Assembly (NCBI GenBank): GCA_938091145.1
Contig: CALKMS010000057.1
Location: forward strand, 1-20,594
Origin: an uncultured bacterium
Lineage (GTDB): Bacteria; Actinomycetota; Aquicultoria; SKW223; CALKMS01
DNA: 20,594 nucleotides
Direction: 5' to 3'
Part shown: in pieces, positions 1 to 6,632 of the stretch
Position numbering within the stretch: the first letter of the stretch is position 1
Layout: every line of letters begins with the position of its first letter
Notes under the pieces: generated by a model
What the model was told of the DNA's origin: nothing
What the model saw: the letters and a program-made list of their open reading frames with translations, nothing else
Databases searched by the model: none
Made by a program: the position numbers and the translations under genes

Positions 1-1
1 G

Positions 2-121
2 GATTTAAGTATATATGGAAGTGAATTTTATGAAACATCAAATATAGATAAAATTGCACAAGATGGAATTGTTTTTACAAATGCTTATGTATCAAGTCCT
101 GTCTGTTCACCAACAAGAACA
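2..121 (+). CDS. Type I sulfatase, internal fragment with the CxPxR active-site motif
   Basis: Reading from base 2, the plus strand encodes an uninterrupted stretch typical of the N-terminal part of type I sulfatases. It has a YGSEFYETSNID segment, then FTNAYVSSPV and CSPTR. CxPxR is the signature whose Cys (codon 104-106) is converted to formylglycine in this family, the catalytic residue for sulfate ester hydrolysis. Both ends are missing: the N-terminus lies off the window, and after CSPTR-T the homology stops and the frame runs meaninglessly through the antisense of tgt. Codons are much richer in A and T than in the neighbouring tgt. The fragment overlaps the truncated tgt end by about ten bases. 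It is either an assembly join at a contig edge or a real deletion junction; I favour the first. The sulfatase identity is firm; the substrate cannot be told. Confidence 0.8.
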
Positions 122-1033
122 ATTAGGTTCAAGTGGAGAAAAATCTTCCTTGTAAATCTTATTCCGCAAATTCAACTTCCCTTGGCGGGTAAAAACTGTT
201 CCCCCCCGAGCAATCCGAGTAGGCAAAGCAGAATCAAACAAATCGATACCGGCTTGAACTCCCTCTAGCAAACCCACGGGGTCTCCAACGCCCATTAAAT
301 AACGAGGCTGAGCTTCTGGTAAAAGTTCAGTAGTGTAAACAACAATTTCTCTGCCTAATTCAACTGGTTCGCCAACGCTTACTCCTCCTAATGCATAACC
401 ATCAAAACCGATTTTGACTGTCTCCTCGACGCTTGCTTTTCTTAAATCTTTGTGAAACCCACCCTGGACTATGCCAAATAAGGCTTGATAGTTATCCCTT
501 TTGACCTCCTTACATCTTTTTGCCCATTTCCAGCTTCGTTCCGTTGCTTCCTTTACCGCTTGCTTGCTGGCTTCATAAGGCGGACACTCGTCAAGAACCA
601 TTATTATGTCAGCTCCCAGCTTTTCTTGAACTTCCATTACTTTCTCCGGAGTAAAAAAATGCCAGGAGCCATCAATAATTGACTGAAACTCCACCCCTTC
701 GTCGTTTAGTTTTCGAAGTCGGCTAAGGGAAAAAACTTGATAGCCGCCGCTATCGGTAAGAATAGGACCTTCCCAGCCCATAAATTTATGCAAACCACCG
801 GCCTTTTCAATTAAATCGGGCCCAGGCCGAAGGTAAAGATGATAAGTGTTGCTTAAGATCATCTGAGCTCCAATTTCCTTCAAATCTCGTGGAGAAAGAG
901 TTTTTACCGCTCCTTTAGTCCCGACAGGCATAAAGCAAGGGGTTTCTACCTCACCATGAGCAGTAAAAATTTTGCCAACCCGCGCTGAAGTTTGGCTGTC
1001 TTTAGTTAAAATTCTAAATTTAAAATCGGCCAT
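107..1033 (-). CDS. tgt: Queuine/preQ1 tRNA-guanine transglycosylase, 3'-truncated
   Basis: Tgt swaps guanine 34 of GUN-anticodon tRNAs (Asp, Asn, His, Tyr) for preQ1 in the queuosine pathway. Visible family motifs are TPCFMPVGTKGAVKTLSP (31-48), SNTYHLYLRPG, TDSGGYQVFSL (93-103, Asp94), GADIIMVLDECPPYEA, the LFGIVQGG substrate loop (185-192), YALGGVSVGEP, and GIDLFDSALPTRIA (Asp267 is the expected nucleophile). The protein has 308 residues where the family has about 370-380. It stops after PLEPNCSCW, the first half of the CxCx2C...H zinc site, so two zinc ligands and the last helices are lost. The loss coincides with the junction to the sulfatase fragment, so the native gene was probably complete. 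The start is ATG; no Shine-Dalgarno is seen, but a -10 box lies close upstream. Confidence 0.93.
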   Translation of the reverse strand: MADFKFRILTKDSQTSARVGKIFTAHGEVETPCFMPVGTKGAVKTLSPRDLKEIGAQMILSNTYHLYLRPGPDLIEKAGGLHKFMGWEGPILTDSGGYQVFSLSRLRKLNDEGVEFQSIIDGSWHFFTPEKVMEVQEKLGADIIMVLDECPPYEASKQAVKEATERSWKWAKRCKEVKRDNYQALFGIVQGGFHKDLRKASVEETVKIGFDGYALGGVSVGEPVELGREIVVYTTELLPEAQPRYLMGVGDPVGLLEGVQAGIDLFDSALPTRIARGGTVFTRQGKLNLRNKIYKEDFSPLEPNCSCW

Positions 1034-1391
1034 GCGAGTTACTATTTTACTTTAAAACTGGTTTTTATCAGAATATTAAAGCAGGTTTTGTTTTTTTTAA
1101 AAATTTTAAAAAAACATAGCTACCGCTTGAAAAATTCCCGAGAGTAGCAAAACAAAAAAACTTTAAGAGGAAAATTAAAATCAGAGAAAACCTGGTAAGC
1201 GGTGAGTAAAGAAAGGCCTAAATAATCACCGCAACTAAGTAAATTACCGCTTGACGCCAGTGGCTCGCAACCCCCATCAGCCACATTAAAACATTATTGA
1301 CAAACTACACTCTTTTATCATTTCAAACCCAATCCATTTATCCTTTGCAGATAGCTTTGAAAAGTATCCTTTACTTCGAATTAAATAAAAA
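1034..1391. other. Intergenic region between tRNA-Ala and tgt, no gene seen
   Basis: No coding region is supported. The stretch holds T and A runs near 1085-1115 and three copies of the core AAGCGGT: minus-strand copies within 1121-1130 and 1245-1254 (both TCAAGCGGTA) and a plus-strand copy at 1196-1205 (TAAGCGGTGA). The tgt promoter probably lies at the left end. Confidence 0.5.
1044..1049 (-). promoter_or_regulatory. Putative -10 box of tgt (TAAAAT)
   Basis: TAAAAT lies 10 nt before the tgt ATG, with CTGATA about 16 nt further upstream as a possible -35. The predicted transcript would carry only about 3-4 leader bases, and no ribosome-binding site is present. The A+T-rich setting makes chance matches possible. 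Confidence 0.4.
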
Positions 1392-1468
1392 TGGTGGAGA
1401 CGATGGGACTCGAACCCACGACCTCATCCACGCCAAGGATGCGCTCTCCCAGACTGAGCTACGTCCCC
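1392..1468 (-). tRNA. tRNA-Ala (anticodon GGC)
   Basis: A complete 77-nt cloverleaf is visible, including an encoded CCA end. The acceptor arms GGGGACG/CGTCTCC pair fully and contain the G3:U70 wobble that identifies alanine tRNA. The D-arm is GCTC/GAGC, the anticodon stem CATCC/GGATG encloses the loop TTGGCGT with anticodon GGC at its centre, and the T-arm GTGGG/CCCAT encloses TTCGAGT. It reads GCC codons. Confidence 0.97.
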
Positions 1469-1474
1469 ACTCCG

Positions 1475-1502
1475 TTGATACTCAAAATAACTTTAATGAC
1501 AA
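1475..1502 (-). promoter_or_regulatory. Possible promoter of tRNA-Ala
   Basis: TTGTCA (1497-1502) and TATCAA (1475-1480) are separated by 16 nt. The predicted start falls at or next to the mature tRNA 5' end, which is tight, so this is only a candidate. Confidence 0.3.
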
Positions 1503-1583
1503 ATTAGAATTATATGTTGAAGGCACTTTATAGTCAACGTACCACATTGCGTGAAAAGCAACTGATACAAAGGAATAAAAAAC

Positions 1584-2276
1584 CTAATCCCTAACTACTT
1601 CAATAAAACCATTTTCTAAAAGATTGTAAGCTAAAACGAAAGTTTCGTATTCCGTAAAACACCCTTGCCTTTGAATGTCTTCCAGGCTTTTTTCTTCGTC
1701 AAGCAAGGAAAAGAAGATTTTTTCCTCCTCGTTCGACAACTCACCTGCTTTAGCATATGAGTTCCTTTTTACAATTGCTTGAAGTGAGGAAAGTTTTCCT
1801 TTAATTTTTTCAAGCTTACCTGCCATTTCTTCTATCGCTTTTTCCAGCTCATCAATTTGAATAAGCTCTTCTTCCGGGCCAGCCGCTTTATCTAAAACTG
1901 CAAAACTCCCCTCCTTTTTGGTTGTGAGGAAGAAAAAACATTCTTTAATATGGTCTTTAAGCTGTTCCTTCAAAACTTCCTCTTTGATCCAGCCCCTATT
2001 AGAAATTAATACACCGAGCGGATCAGATAGCTCATAAATCGCTTTTTGGTCAAGTAAATCATCTAGCTGTTCCCGCGTAATAATTTTTTTTCTAATAAGC
2101 CTGTTACCAAAAGGAACGGGATTAGGGTCTATTGTTATTTTAGTCAGCCAATTTTTATTAAAATAGATTTCCCCTTCGCCTCCCGGATAAGAAATCTTTA
2201 CACAGCCACGGCGACCAGCTTTGGCTAAAGCCTTCATTAACCCAATTAAATCAAAATCTTCTAACTTGCCTTCCAC
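1584..2276 (-). CDS. PATAN/DUF4388-domain protein
   Basis: A 230-residue soluble protein. Residues 1-50 match the start of the PATAN/DUF4388 domain: MEGKLEDFDLIGLMKALAKA, then a basic turn, GCVKI, GEIYFNKNWLTKI. The following part (GNRLIRKKIITREQLDDLL and LGVLISNRGWIKEEVLKEQL) resembles the helical segment found after DUF4388 in many proteins and in the N-terminus of GspE/PilB-type ATPases. The C-terminal half is mostly charged helix and may be a second winged-helix-like unit. DUF4388 proteins are linked to signalling and gliding/pilus-type regulation, but no specific role can be given here. Translation starts at GTG behind a strong AGGAGGT (2281-2287) spaced by 4 nt. It is the last gene of the nadD-LCP-rsfS operon, 29 nt after rsfS. 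Confidence 0.75.
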   Translation of the reverse strand: MEGKLEDFDLIGLMKALAKAGRRGCVKISYPGGEGEIYFNKNWLTKITIDPNPVPFGNRLIRKKIITREQLDDLLDQKAIYELSDPLGVLISNRGWIKEEVLKEQLKDHIKECFFFLTTKKEGSFAVLDKAAGPEEELIQIDELEKAIEEMAGKLEKIKGKLSSLQAIVKRNSYAKAGELSNEEEKIFFSLLDEEKSLEDIQRQGCFTEYETFVLAYNLLENGFIEVVRD

Positions 2277-2280
2277 AAAA

Positions 2281-2287
2281 ACCTCCT
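2281..2287 (-). promoter_or_regulatory. Shine-Dalgarno AGGAGGT deciding the GTG start of the DUF4388 gene
   Basis: This is one of the strongest ribosome-binding sites in the window. It lies 4 nt before the GTG and supports that non-ATG start. Confidence 0.7.
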
Positions 2288-2305
2288 TTGCGAAAAAGAG
2301 AAACT

Positions 2306-2680
2306 TTATTCCTTGGATTCCTTGTGATAATCATCCTTCTTTCTGAAATTAATTATTGGTGCGTCTTTCCATAACCGCTCAAGCTGATAATAGCTTCGAA
2401 GCTTAGTTTCAAAAAGATGAACCACCACATCACCAAGGTCAACAAGAACCCAGCCAGACTTTTCGCTGCCTTCAACTCTGATGAACGACACCTCTGAATT
2501 CATTGCGCTGTCCCGAACAGCCTCAACAACTGAACGCATCTGACGTGAACTTCCAACCGAAGCAATCAGAAAATAATCAGTTAAATAAAGGAAATCTGCA
2601 ACTTTTATTAACACAATATCGGTGGCTTTCTTTTTTTCAACCTCCTCAGCCAACTTTAATGCAAGTTCTATGCTTTTCAG
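2306..2680 (-). CDS. rsfS: Ribosomal silencing factor RsfS (Iojap family), probable CTG start
   Basis: RsfS binds uL14 on the large ribosomal subunit and blocks subunit joining under starvation. Family landmarks are KKATDIVLIKV, LTDYFLIASVGSSRQM, SGWVLVDLGDVVVHLF and RSYYQLERLW. The first obvious start is TTG at 2651-2653, but it has no ribosome-binding site and gives a protein lacking the first family helix. In the same frame, the nine codons upstream read L-K-S-I-E-L-A-L-K, matching the usual RsfS N-terminus (as in M-x-P/S-K-E-L of Bacillus YqeL). The only initiator-like codon there is CTG at 2678-2680. It follows directly after the TAG of the preceding gene and lies 7 nt behind AGAGGTGG (2688-2695). 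I therefore infer a CTG start with translational coupling. UAG readthrough into a fusion is the alternative. Confidence 0.85.
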   Translation of the reverse strand: MKSIELALKLAEEVEKKKATDIVLIKVADFLYLTDYFLIASVGSSRQMRSVVEAVRDSAMNSEVSFIRVEGSEKSGWVLVDLGDVVVHLFETKLRSYYQLERLWKDAPIINFRKKDDYHKESKE

Positions 2681-3694
2681 CTAAAAACCACCTCTTTTAT
2701 CTTTTTTATTTCCCTCAGCAAAATCCCAACCTAAAATTAATGTCAAGTCAACCACTACTCCCCCACCACTCTCAAGCTTGACTAACCCAACGCCTAACAA
2801 TCTCCTGACCTCTTCAGCCAATTCCTTTTTCTCCACCGAAGCCAAAATTATGGTATCTTGGTAATCAAAAGAGTTAGCGTTTTTCACATCTATAACGCGA
2901 AAGCCAGCATTTATTAACTTTTCGGCTGCCTTAGCTCCAATGCCCGGCTGACCACAACCATTTAAAATGATAACCTTTGGTGCCTGAGAAATAGCCGAAA
3001 ACTCCCGTCCCCAGTAAAGCACAACTAATCGTTCAATCTCGTCACGGTCTGGCTGGTAAAACCTTTCATCGCCCAACCGTATTTCCTTTGAAGGAAGAAA
3101 AAGAAGTTTGCTGTTCTCAGCTTTAACTCGAGAAAGTTTCTTTATAAAAGCCTCCCTCTCTCGCAGAGTCAGATCGCTTTGGATTGAGTCTTTTACAAAG
3201 CTAAAATCATTTGAAGCAATAATGGCTTCTAGTTTTTTGGCAGGAATTTTAAAATAGTGATCAACTTTAATTCCTAAAAGATTTCTTACACTCAAAATTG
3301 CCATTGGCACTCCTCCAGCTAGAACTGACTCCACCCTATCAACTCCAAAAGAACCCGTATCCAGTATTAGTTCAGGTGGAATGTAAAAAGAGTTAATTTC
3401 TTTTCTCGATGGGCTATACAAAGCAACAATCAAACCATTGCATCGCTCCTTAATTTTTTTCTTCTTTTCTGAACCAATGACTAAAAATGTCTCGCTTTTT
3501 TCCTTAAGACCAGAAACACTCAGTGGACCAGTTTTTTTTTGCTTTGGCAACCTCATATAGGTAAAAAGAAAACCCATTATGAAAAGTAAAACAAGAAAAG
3601 TGACAAGCTGAATAATTTTCTTTTTTCGCTTCTTAGCAACCCTCGAACCAAGATACTTTCGAACTCGCCGACGAGAAGAGTAGGGAACTTTCAA
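2681..3694 (-). CDS. LCP/LytR_C-type membrane protein with degenerate LCP active site
   Basis: A 337-residue membrane-anchored protein with a very basic N-terminus (RRRVRKYLGSRVAKKRKKK), one membrane helix at about 27-47, a divergent LytR-CpsA-Psr domain (about 70-235), and a C-terminal LytR_C domain starting PKVIILNGCGQPGIGAKAAEKL (239-260). LCP enzymes attach phosphate-linked polymers to peptidoglycan on the outer face. Here the usual Asp of the R-x-D-T motif is replaced (RCNGLIVAL) and the catalytic SIPRD is IPPEL (105-109). The phosphotransferase site therefore looks lost, while GGV...V-NLLGI-VDHY remains. A structural or binding role is likelier than catalysis. The nadD-LCP-rsfS order is common in Gram-positive-type bacteria. 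The start is TTG behind a weak GAGGGA, and nadD ends 10 nt upstream. Confidence 0.75.
   Translation of the reverse strand: MKVPYSSRRRVRKYLGSRVAKKRKKKIIQLVTFLVLLFIMGFLFTYMRLPKQKKTGPLSVSGLKEKSETFLVIGSEKKKKIKERCNGLIVALYSPSRKEINSFYIPPELILDTGSFGVDRVESVLAGGVPMAILSVRNLLGIKVDHYFKIPAKKLEAIIASNDFSFVKDSIQSDLTLREREAFIKKLSRVKAENSKLLFLPSKEIRLGDERFYQPDRDEIERLVVLYWGREFSAISQAPKVIILNGCGQPGIGAKAAEKLINAGFRVIDVKNANSFDYQDTIILASVEKKELAEEVRRLLGVGLVKLESGGGVVVDLTLILGWDFAEGNKKDKRGGF
2688..2695 (-). promoter_or_regulatory. Shine-Dalgarno AGAGGTGG inside the LCP gene, serving rsfS
   Basis: This purine-rich site sits in the last codons of the LCP-type gene, 7 nt before CTG 2678-2680. It supports coupled initiation of rsfS at that unusual codon rather than at the downstream TTG, which has no such site. 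Confidence 0.55.
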
Positions 3695-3704
3695 CTAAAT
3701 TCCC

Positions 3705-4340
3705 TCACCGATAAAGTCCATTTTTGTAAATATAGTTTGCCACCTCATCTGGAACCAAATACCTGATGGGGCTGCCTGCTTTAACTCGTCGTCTAATATC
3801 GGTGGAGGATATAGCCAGGGCAGGAACTTCTAAGAAATGAACTTTGGGTAATTTATTTTTTTTCTGGGTGGAAGTCAGGGAAAGCTCCTTAAATTTTTCA
3901 AGAGAGTATCCCGGACGGGTAGCAGCAATAAAAGAACACATTTCATAAATTTTTTCCGAATCTTTCCAAGTTAAAATCTCCAAAATGGCATCAGCTCCTG
4001 TGATGAAAAAATATTCAATCTCTTCACCATAAATCTGGTGCAACTCTCTTAAAGTGTCAATAGCGTAGGAGGGGCCTGGTCTTTCTATTTCCAAACGTGA
4101 AACGAAAAAATGAGGGTTAGAAGCTGTAGCAATTACAGTCATCAAGTAACGATCTTCGGCAGAAATAATTTCCCCATCCTTCTTGTGAGGCGGATGGCCT
4201 GCCGGCATAAATATTACAATGTCGAGTGAAAACTTATAATAAGACTCTTCGGCAGTTACAAGGTGACCATAGTGAATAGGGTTAAAAGTACCCCCCATAA
4301 TCCCCAGTCTTTTTATCCTTTTCCCTTTAACCACTGACAT
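3705..4340 (-). CDS. nadD: Nicotinate-nucleotide adenylyltransferase
   Basis: NadD joins ATP and nicotinate mononucleotide to give deamido-NAD, an essential cytosolic step of NAD synthesis. The 211-residue protein is normal in length and has the nucleotidyltransferase motifs GIMGGTFNPIHYGHL (HxGH within it), MPAGHPPHK, RLEIERPGPSYAIDTL, YFFITGADAI and the C-terminal ISSTDIRRR loop. The start is ATG. No clear ribosome-binding site precedes it: TAAAAT sits almost against the start, too close to act as a -10 for a message including the ATG. It is the first gene of a co-directional run with the LCP-type protein, rsfS and the DUF4388 gene, with gaps of 10, 0 and 29 nt using the CTG start for rsfS. 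The yqeK gene often found beside nadD is absent. Confidence 0.96.
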   Translation of the reverse strand: MSVVKGKRIKRLGIMGGTFNPIHYGHLVTAEESYYKFSLDIVIFMPAGHPPHKKDGEIISAEDRYLMTVIATASNPHFFVSRLEIERPGPSYAIDTLRELHQIYGEEIEYFFITGADAILEILTWKDSEKIYEMCSFIAATRPGYSLEKFKELSLTSTQKKNKLPKVHFLEVPALAISSTDIRRRVKAGSPIRYLVPDEVANYIYKNGLYR

Positions 4341-4403
4341 TATTTTACTTCAACTAGAAAAAAAAATTAAATTCTCTGCTGTTAATATATTCTCTAAGAA
4401 AAA

Positions 4404-5582
4404 CTAAATAAAAACCAAAAAAAGGGCAGCAGAGAGAAAACCGCCTAATGCACCAAAATAGAAAGGAGCAGATGGACCAATAAAATCCCAAAGAAGACCA
4501 GCAATTAAAGAAGCAGGAAAAAGACCAAGGCCAACAATGGTGGCGTGAAAGCCAAGCAAGGTCGCTCTCTGAGAAAAAGAGGCTAAATCCGAAATAAAAG
4601 CTTTTTCAACTCCTTCAGTTAAACCCATATAAAGACCATACAAAAAGAAAAGAGCAATAATCAATTTGGTTGGAGGAGCAAGAGCAAAACCTAAATAAAC
4701 CAGGCCATATAATAAATAGCCAAAAACGATAATCCACTTCCGGCCAATCTTATCAGACAAAATACCAGCTGGATAGCAAAAAAGAGCGTAGCTAAAATTG
4801 AAAAGCAAGTAAAGCAACAGAATGTTAGCCACCGAAATTTTTAAGTTCTGAGCTCGCAAAAGTAAAAATTGATTAGAAGAGTTACCAAGAGTAAATACAG
4901 CACTCACTAATAAAAAAGCTTTAAGTCGGCGGTCGAGAAGCAAAAAGTTTTTCCAACTGATTTTGAGCTTTTCCCGTAAATGCTCATTCAACTGATCCTT
5001 TATCTCCTTAACGAGAAGCAAAGTTATCACACCCAAAAAAGCCGGAATTAAAGAAAACAAAATCACTGGTTCATATCCATTTTTCAAACGAATAACGATC
5101 AAATAAGCTAAAAAAACTCCGACTAAGGCACCAGCGGTATCCATTGCCCGATGCAAACCGTAAGCTTTTCCTCGCTCCTTATTTTCAGAACTATCGGCAA
5201 TTAAAGCATCTCTCGGAGCAGTCCGCATCCCCTTGCCAAAACGGTCAACAAACCTACCCAGACCTACCAATCCCCAGTTGGAGGCCATATAAATAAAAAC
5301 TTTGCCCAGCAAAGAAAAAGAGTAGCCCAAAATCGCCAAGGGTTTTCTTCGACCTAATCGGTCAGAGATTACCCCACTGAAAACCTTCAGCAAACTAGCA
5401 ATACTTTCGGCTATCCCTTCAATTAGCCCAACGATAGCCGGGGTGGCTCCCAGTTTGCTAACTAGATAAAGGGGGATAATGGGATAAACCATTTCAGTTG
5501 AAACATCAGTAAAGAAGCTAGTGAGACCGAGAAGCAAAACATTTCGATAGCCTATTTCTTTTAAACTTCTTGCTTTGCTCAA
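4404..5582 (-). CDS. Major facilitator superfamily transporter
   Basis: A 392-residue polytopic protein with about 12 hydrophobic helices. The loop between helices 2 and 3 carries the MFS motif A as SGVISDRLGRRKP (69-81), and its counterpart in the second half reads SDKIGRKW. The RFVDRFGKGMRTAPRDALIAD segment (110-130) is typical of a drug/metabolite-efflux-like MFS_1 group. Substrate and direction of transport cannot be read from the sequence. The start is TTG with GAGGT only 3 nt upstream, a cramped site, and no better start is present. The gene begins 10 nt after the encoded CCA of tRNA-Cys, so both may share a transcript. The 63-nt gap to nadD may or may not break the operon. Confidence 0.9.
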   Translation of the reverse strand: MSKARSLKEIGYRNVLLLGLTSFFTDVSTEMVYPIIPLYLVSKLGATPAIVGLIEGIAESIASLLKVFSGVISDRLGRRKPLAILGYSFSLLGKVFIYMASNWGLVGLGRFVDRFGKGMRTAPRDALIADSSENKERGKAYGLHRAMDTAGALVGVFLAYLIVIRLKNGYEPVILFSLIPAFLGVITLLLVKEIKDQLNEHLREKLKISWKNFLLLDRRLKAFLLVSAVFTLGNSSNQFLLLRAQNLKISVANILLLYLLFNFSYALFCYPAGILSDKIGRKWIIVFGYLLYGLVYLGFALAPPTKLIIALFFLYGLYMGLTEGVEKAFISDLASFSQRATLLGFHATIVGLGLFPASLIAGLLWDFIGPSAPFYFGALGGFLSAALFLVFI

Positions 5583-5592
5583 TCTACCTCAC

Positions 5593-5668
5593 TGGAGGCG
5601 GCGGGCGGATTTGAACCGCCGAATCGGGATTTTGCAGACCCCTGCCTTAACCTCTTGGCTACGCCGCC
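5593..5668 (-). tRNA. tRNA-Cys (anticodon GCA)
   Basis: A 76-nt gene with encoded CCA and U73, the cysteine discriminator. The acceptor arms GGCGGCG/CGCCGCC pair perfectly. The anticodon stem GGGGT/ATCCC (one G-U pair) encloses CTGCAAA with GCA at its centre, and the T-arm CGGCGGTTCAAATCCGCC is intact. Confidence 0.97.
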
Positions 5669-6038
5669 CTTTTAAATTAAGGAGCCTTTAATCATTATTA
5701 TACAATTTAAATTAAAAAATTATAAAACCATCGGCTCTAAAACAATATTAAATCAAACTTCACTTATCGAAGCCACCAGAACCCTGCTTCGCCCTTATAC
5801 ACAAAATCCATAAGCTTTACCCAACCGTAAGAACTCACCACGATAAAAACATAAAACCATAAAATCCATGAAATACAAACTAAAAAGTTCCTCTCCCCAT
5901 ATTATCGAATTATCGATAATACGAGAACAAAAAGTTCCAATTGAAATCCTGTAGTTTCCCCAAATATACCTTCTTTATCTAAATCTAACTGATTTTTTCC
6001 TCAACTGATAACCGTAAATTTTCGAATAAAACCAAAAA
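5669..6038. other. Intergenic region between tRNA-Gly and tRNA-Cys, no gene seen
   Basis: No supported reading frame. Apart from the tRNA-Cys promoter it holds a perfect 12-bp palindrome ATTATCGATAAT (5909-5920) with an adjoining half-copy ATTATCGA (5901-5908). These are flanked by two direct copies of AAAAAGTTCC (5882-5891 and 5929-5938). Confidence 0.5.
5697..5725 (-). promoter_or_regulatory. Promoter of tRNA-Cys (TTATAA-17-TATAAT)
   Basis: A perfect TATAAT (5697-5702) lies 28 nt before the mature tRNA 5' end, with TTATAA 17 nt further upstream. This leaves a short precursor leader for RNase P. It may also drive the MFS gene. Confidence 0.55.
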
Positions 6039-6114
6039 TGGAGCGGATGACGGGACTTGAACCCGCGACCTTCACCTTGGCAAGGTGACGCTCTACCAAC
6101 TGAGCCACATCCGC
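6039..6114 (-). tRNA. tRNA-Gly (anticodon GCC)
   Basis: A 76-nt cloverleaf with encoded CCA. Acceptor arms are GCGGATG/CATCCGC, the D-arm is GCTC/GAGC, the anticodon stem TCACC/GGTGA encloses TTGCCAA with GCC, and the T-arm is CGCGGGTTCAAGTCCCG. It reads GGC and GGU codons. Confidence 0.97.
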
Positions 6115-6126
6115 TCGCAACTAAAA

Positions 6127-6155
6127 ATTTTAAAAAAGAGTGAGTTTGAATTCAA
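6127..6155 (-). promoter_or_regulatory. Promoter of tRNA-Gly (TTGAAT-17-TAAAAT)
   Basis: TTGAAT (6150-6155) and TAAAAT (6127-6132) have the ideal 17-nt spacing. They place the transcript start a few bases before the mature tRNA. Confidence 0.6.
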
Positions 6156-6190
6156 CTTCAAAGAAATTCCTTATCGAACCGACACTAAAA

Positions 6191-6541
6191 TTACTGGGCG
6201 GCTTCAACAAAAACTTCAAAAGAAGTCACTTTATAATAGTCAACATTTGACTCAATTCTAAACTTTCTTTCTTCCCCCGCCCTAAAATCATTGAGAGAAA
6301 CGAAGGGTTCGTCAAGAACCGTGCCGCTTTCATCTTTAAACCTCGCCTTGATTATCACAATATTGACACTCTTGCCCTTGTTGGCAACCTCACCTTCTAC
6401 AATGGCCCGATTAGTTGAAGAAGCAATCAGTGCCCTTTGAGTTATCTCAAAATCAGCTGCCTTATTAGCTCCTTTTCGAGAAAAAATAAAGAAAGAGAAA
6501 AGAGCTAAAACTATAAATACGCCTATCACAAACTTTTTCAA
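6191..6541 (-). CDS. Membrane-anchored FxLYD-domain protein
   Basis: A 116-residue protein with a short basic start and one hydrophobic segment (4-20), either a signal anchor or a signal peptide. An extracytoplasmic beta-sandwich of FxLYD type follows: AIVEGEVANKGKSVNIVIIKARFKDESGTVLDE within 47-78, then FRAGEERKFRI (86-96). Such domains bind no known ligand in general and are found on many secreted Gram-positive and actinobacterial proteins. The start is TTG with AGGTGG about 9 nt upstream. It is divergent from the NYN nuclease gene across about 90 nt, and tRNA-Gly follows 76 nt downstream with its own promoter. The specific function is unknown. Confidence 0.75.
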   Translation of the reverse strand: MKKFVIGVFIVLALFSFFIFSRKGANKAADFEITQRALIASSTNRAIVEGEVANKGKSVNIVIIKARFKDESGTVLDEPFVSLNDFRAGEERKFRIESNVDYYKVTSFEVFVEAAQ

Positions 6542-6617
6542 TCGACTTCACCACCTTGTAACTATTTTAACTTTTTTGAAGGATTTTCTCAACAGATTTA
6601 TTTTTTCATCAATAATC

Positions 6618-6626
6618 TGTTAAAAT
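6618..6626 (+). promoter_or_regulatory. Extended -10 (TGT-TAAAAT), leaderless promoter of the NYN gene
   Basis: TGT followed by TAAAAT ends 6 nt before the ATG at 6633, so a normal start 7 nt after the -10 falls on the A of the ATG. No Shine-Dalgarno lies between. Confidence 0.6.
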
Positions 6627-6632
6627 AAGTTA

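Noticed and set aside
1297..1533. 78-codon plus-strand frame
   Set aside because: It runs through the antisense of tRNA-Ala; its G-G-D-D-G-T-R-T-H stretch is the classic false translation of a tRNA complement.
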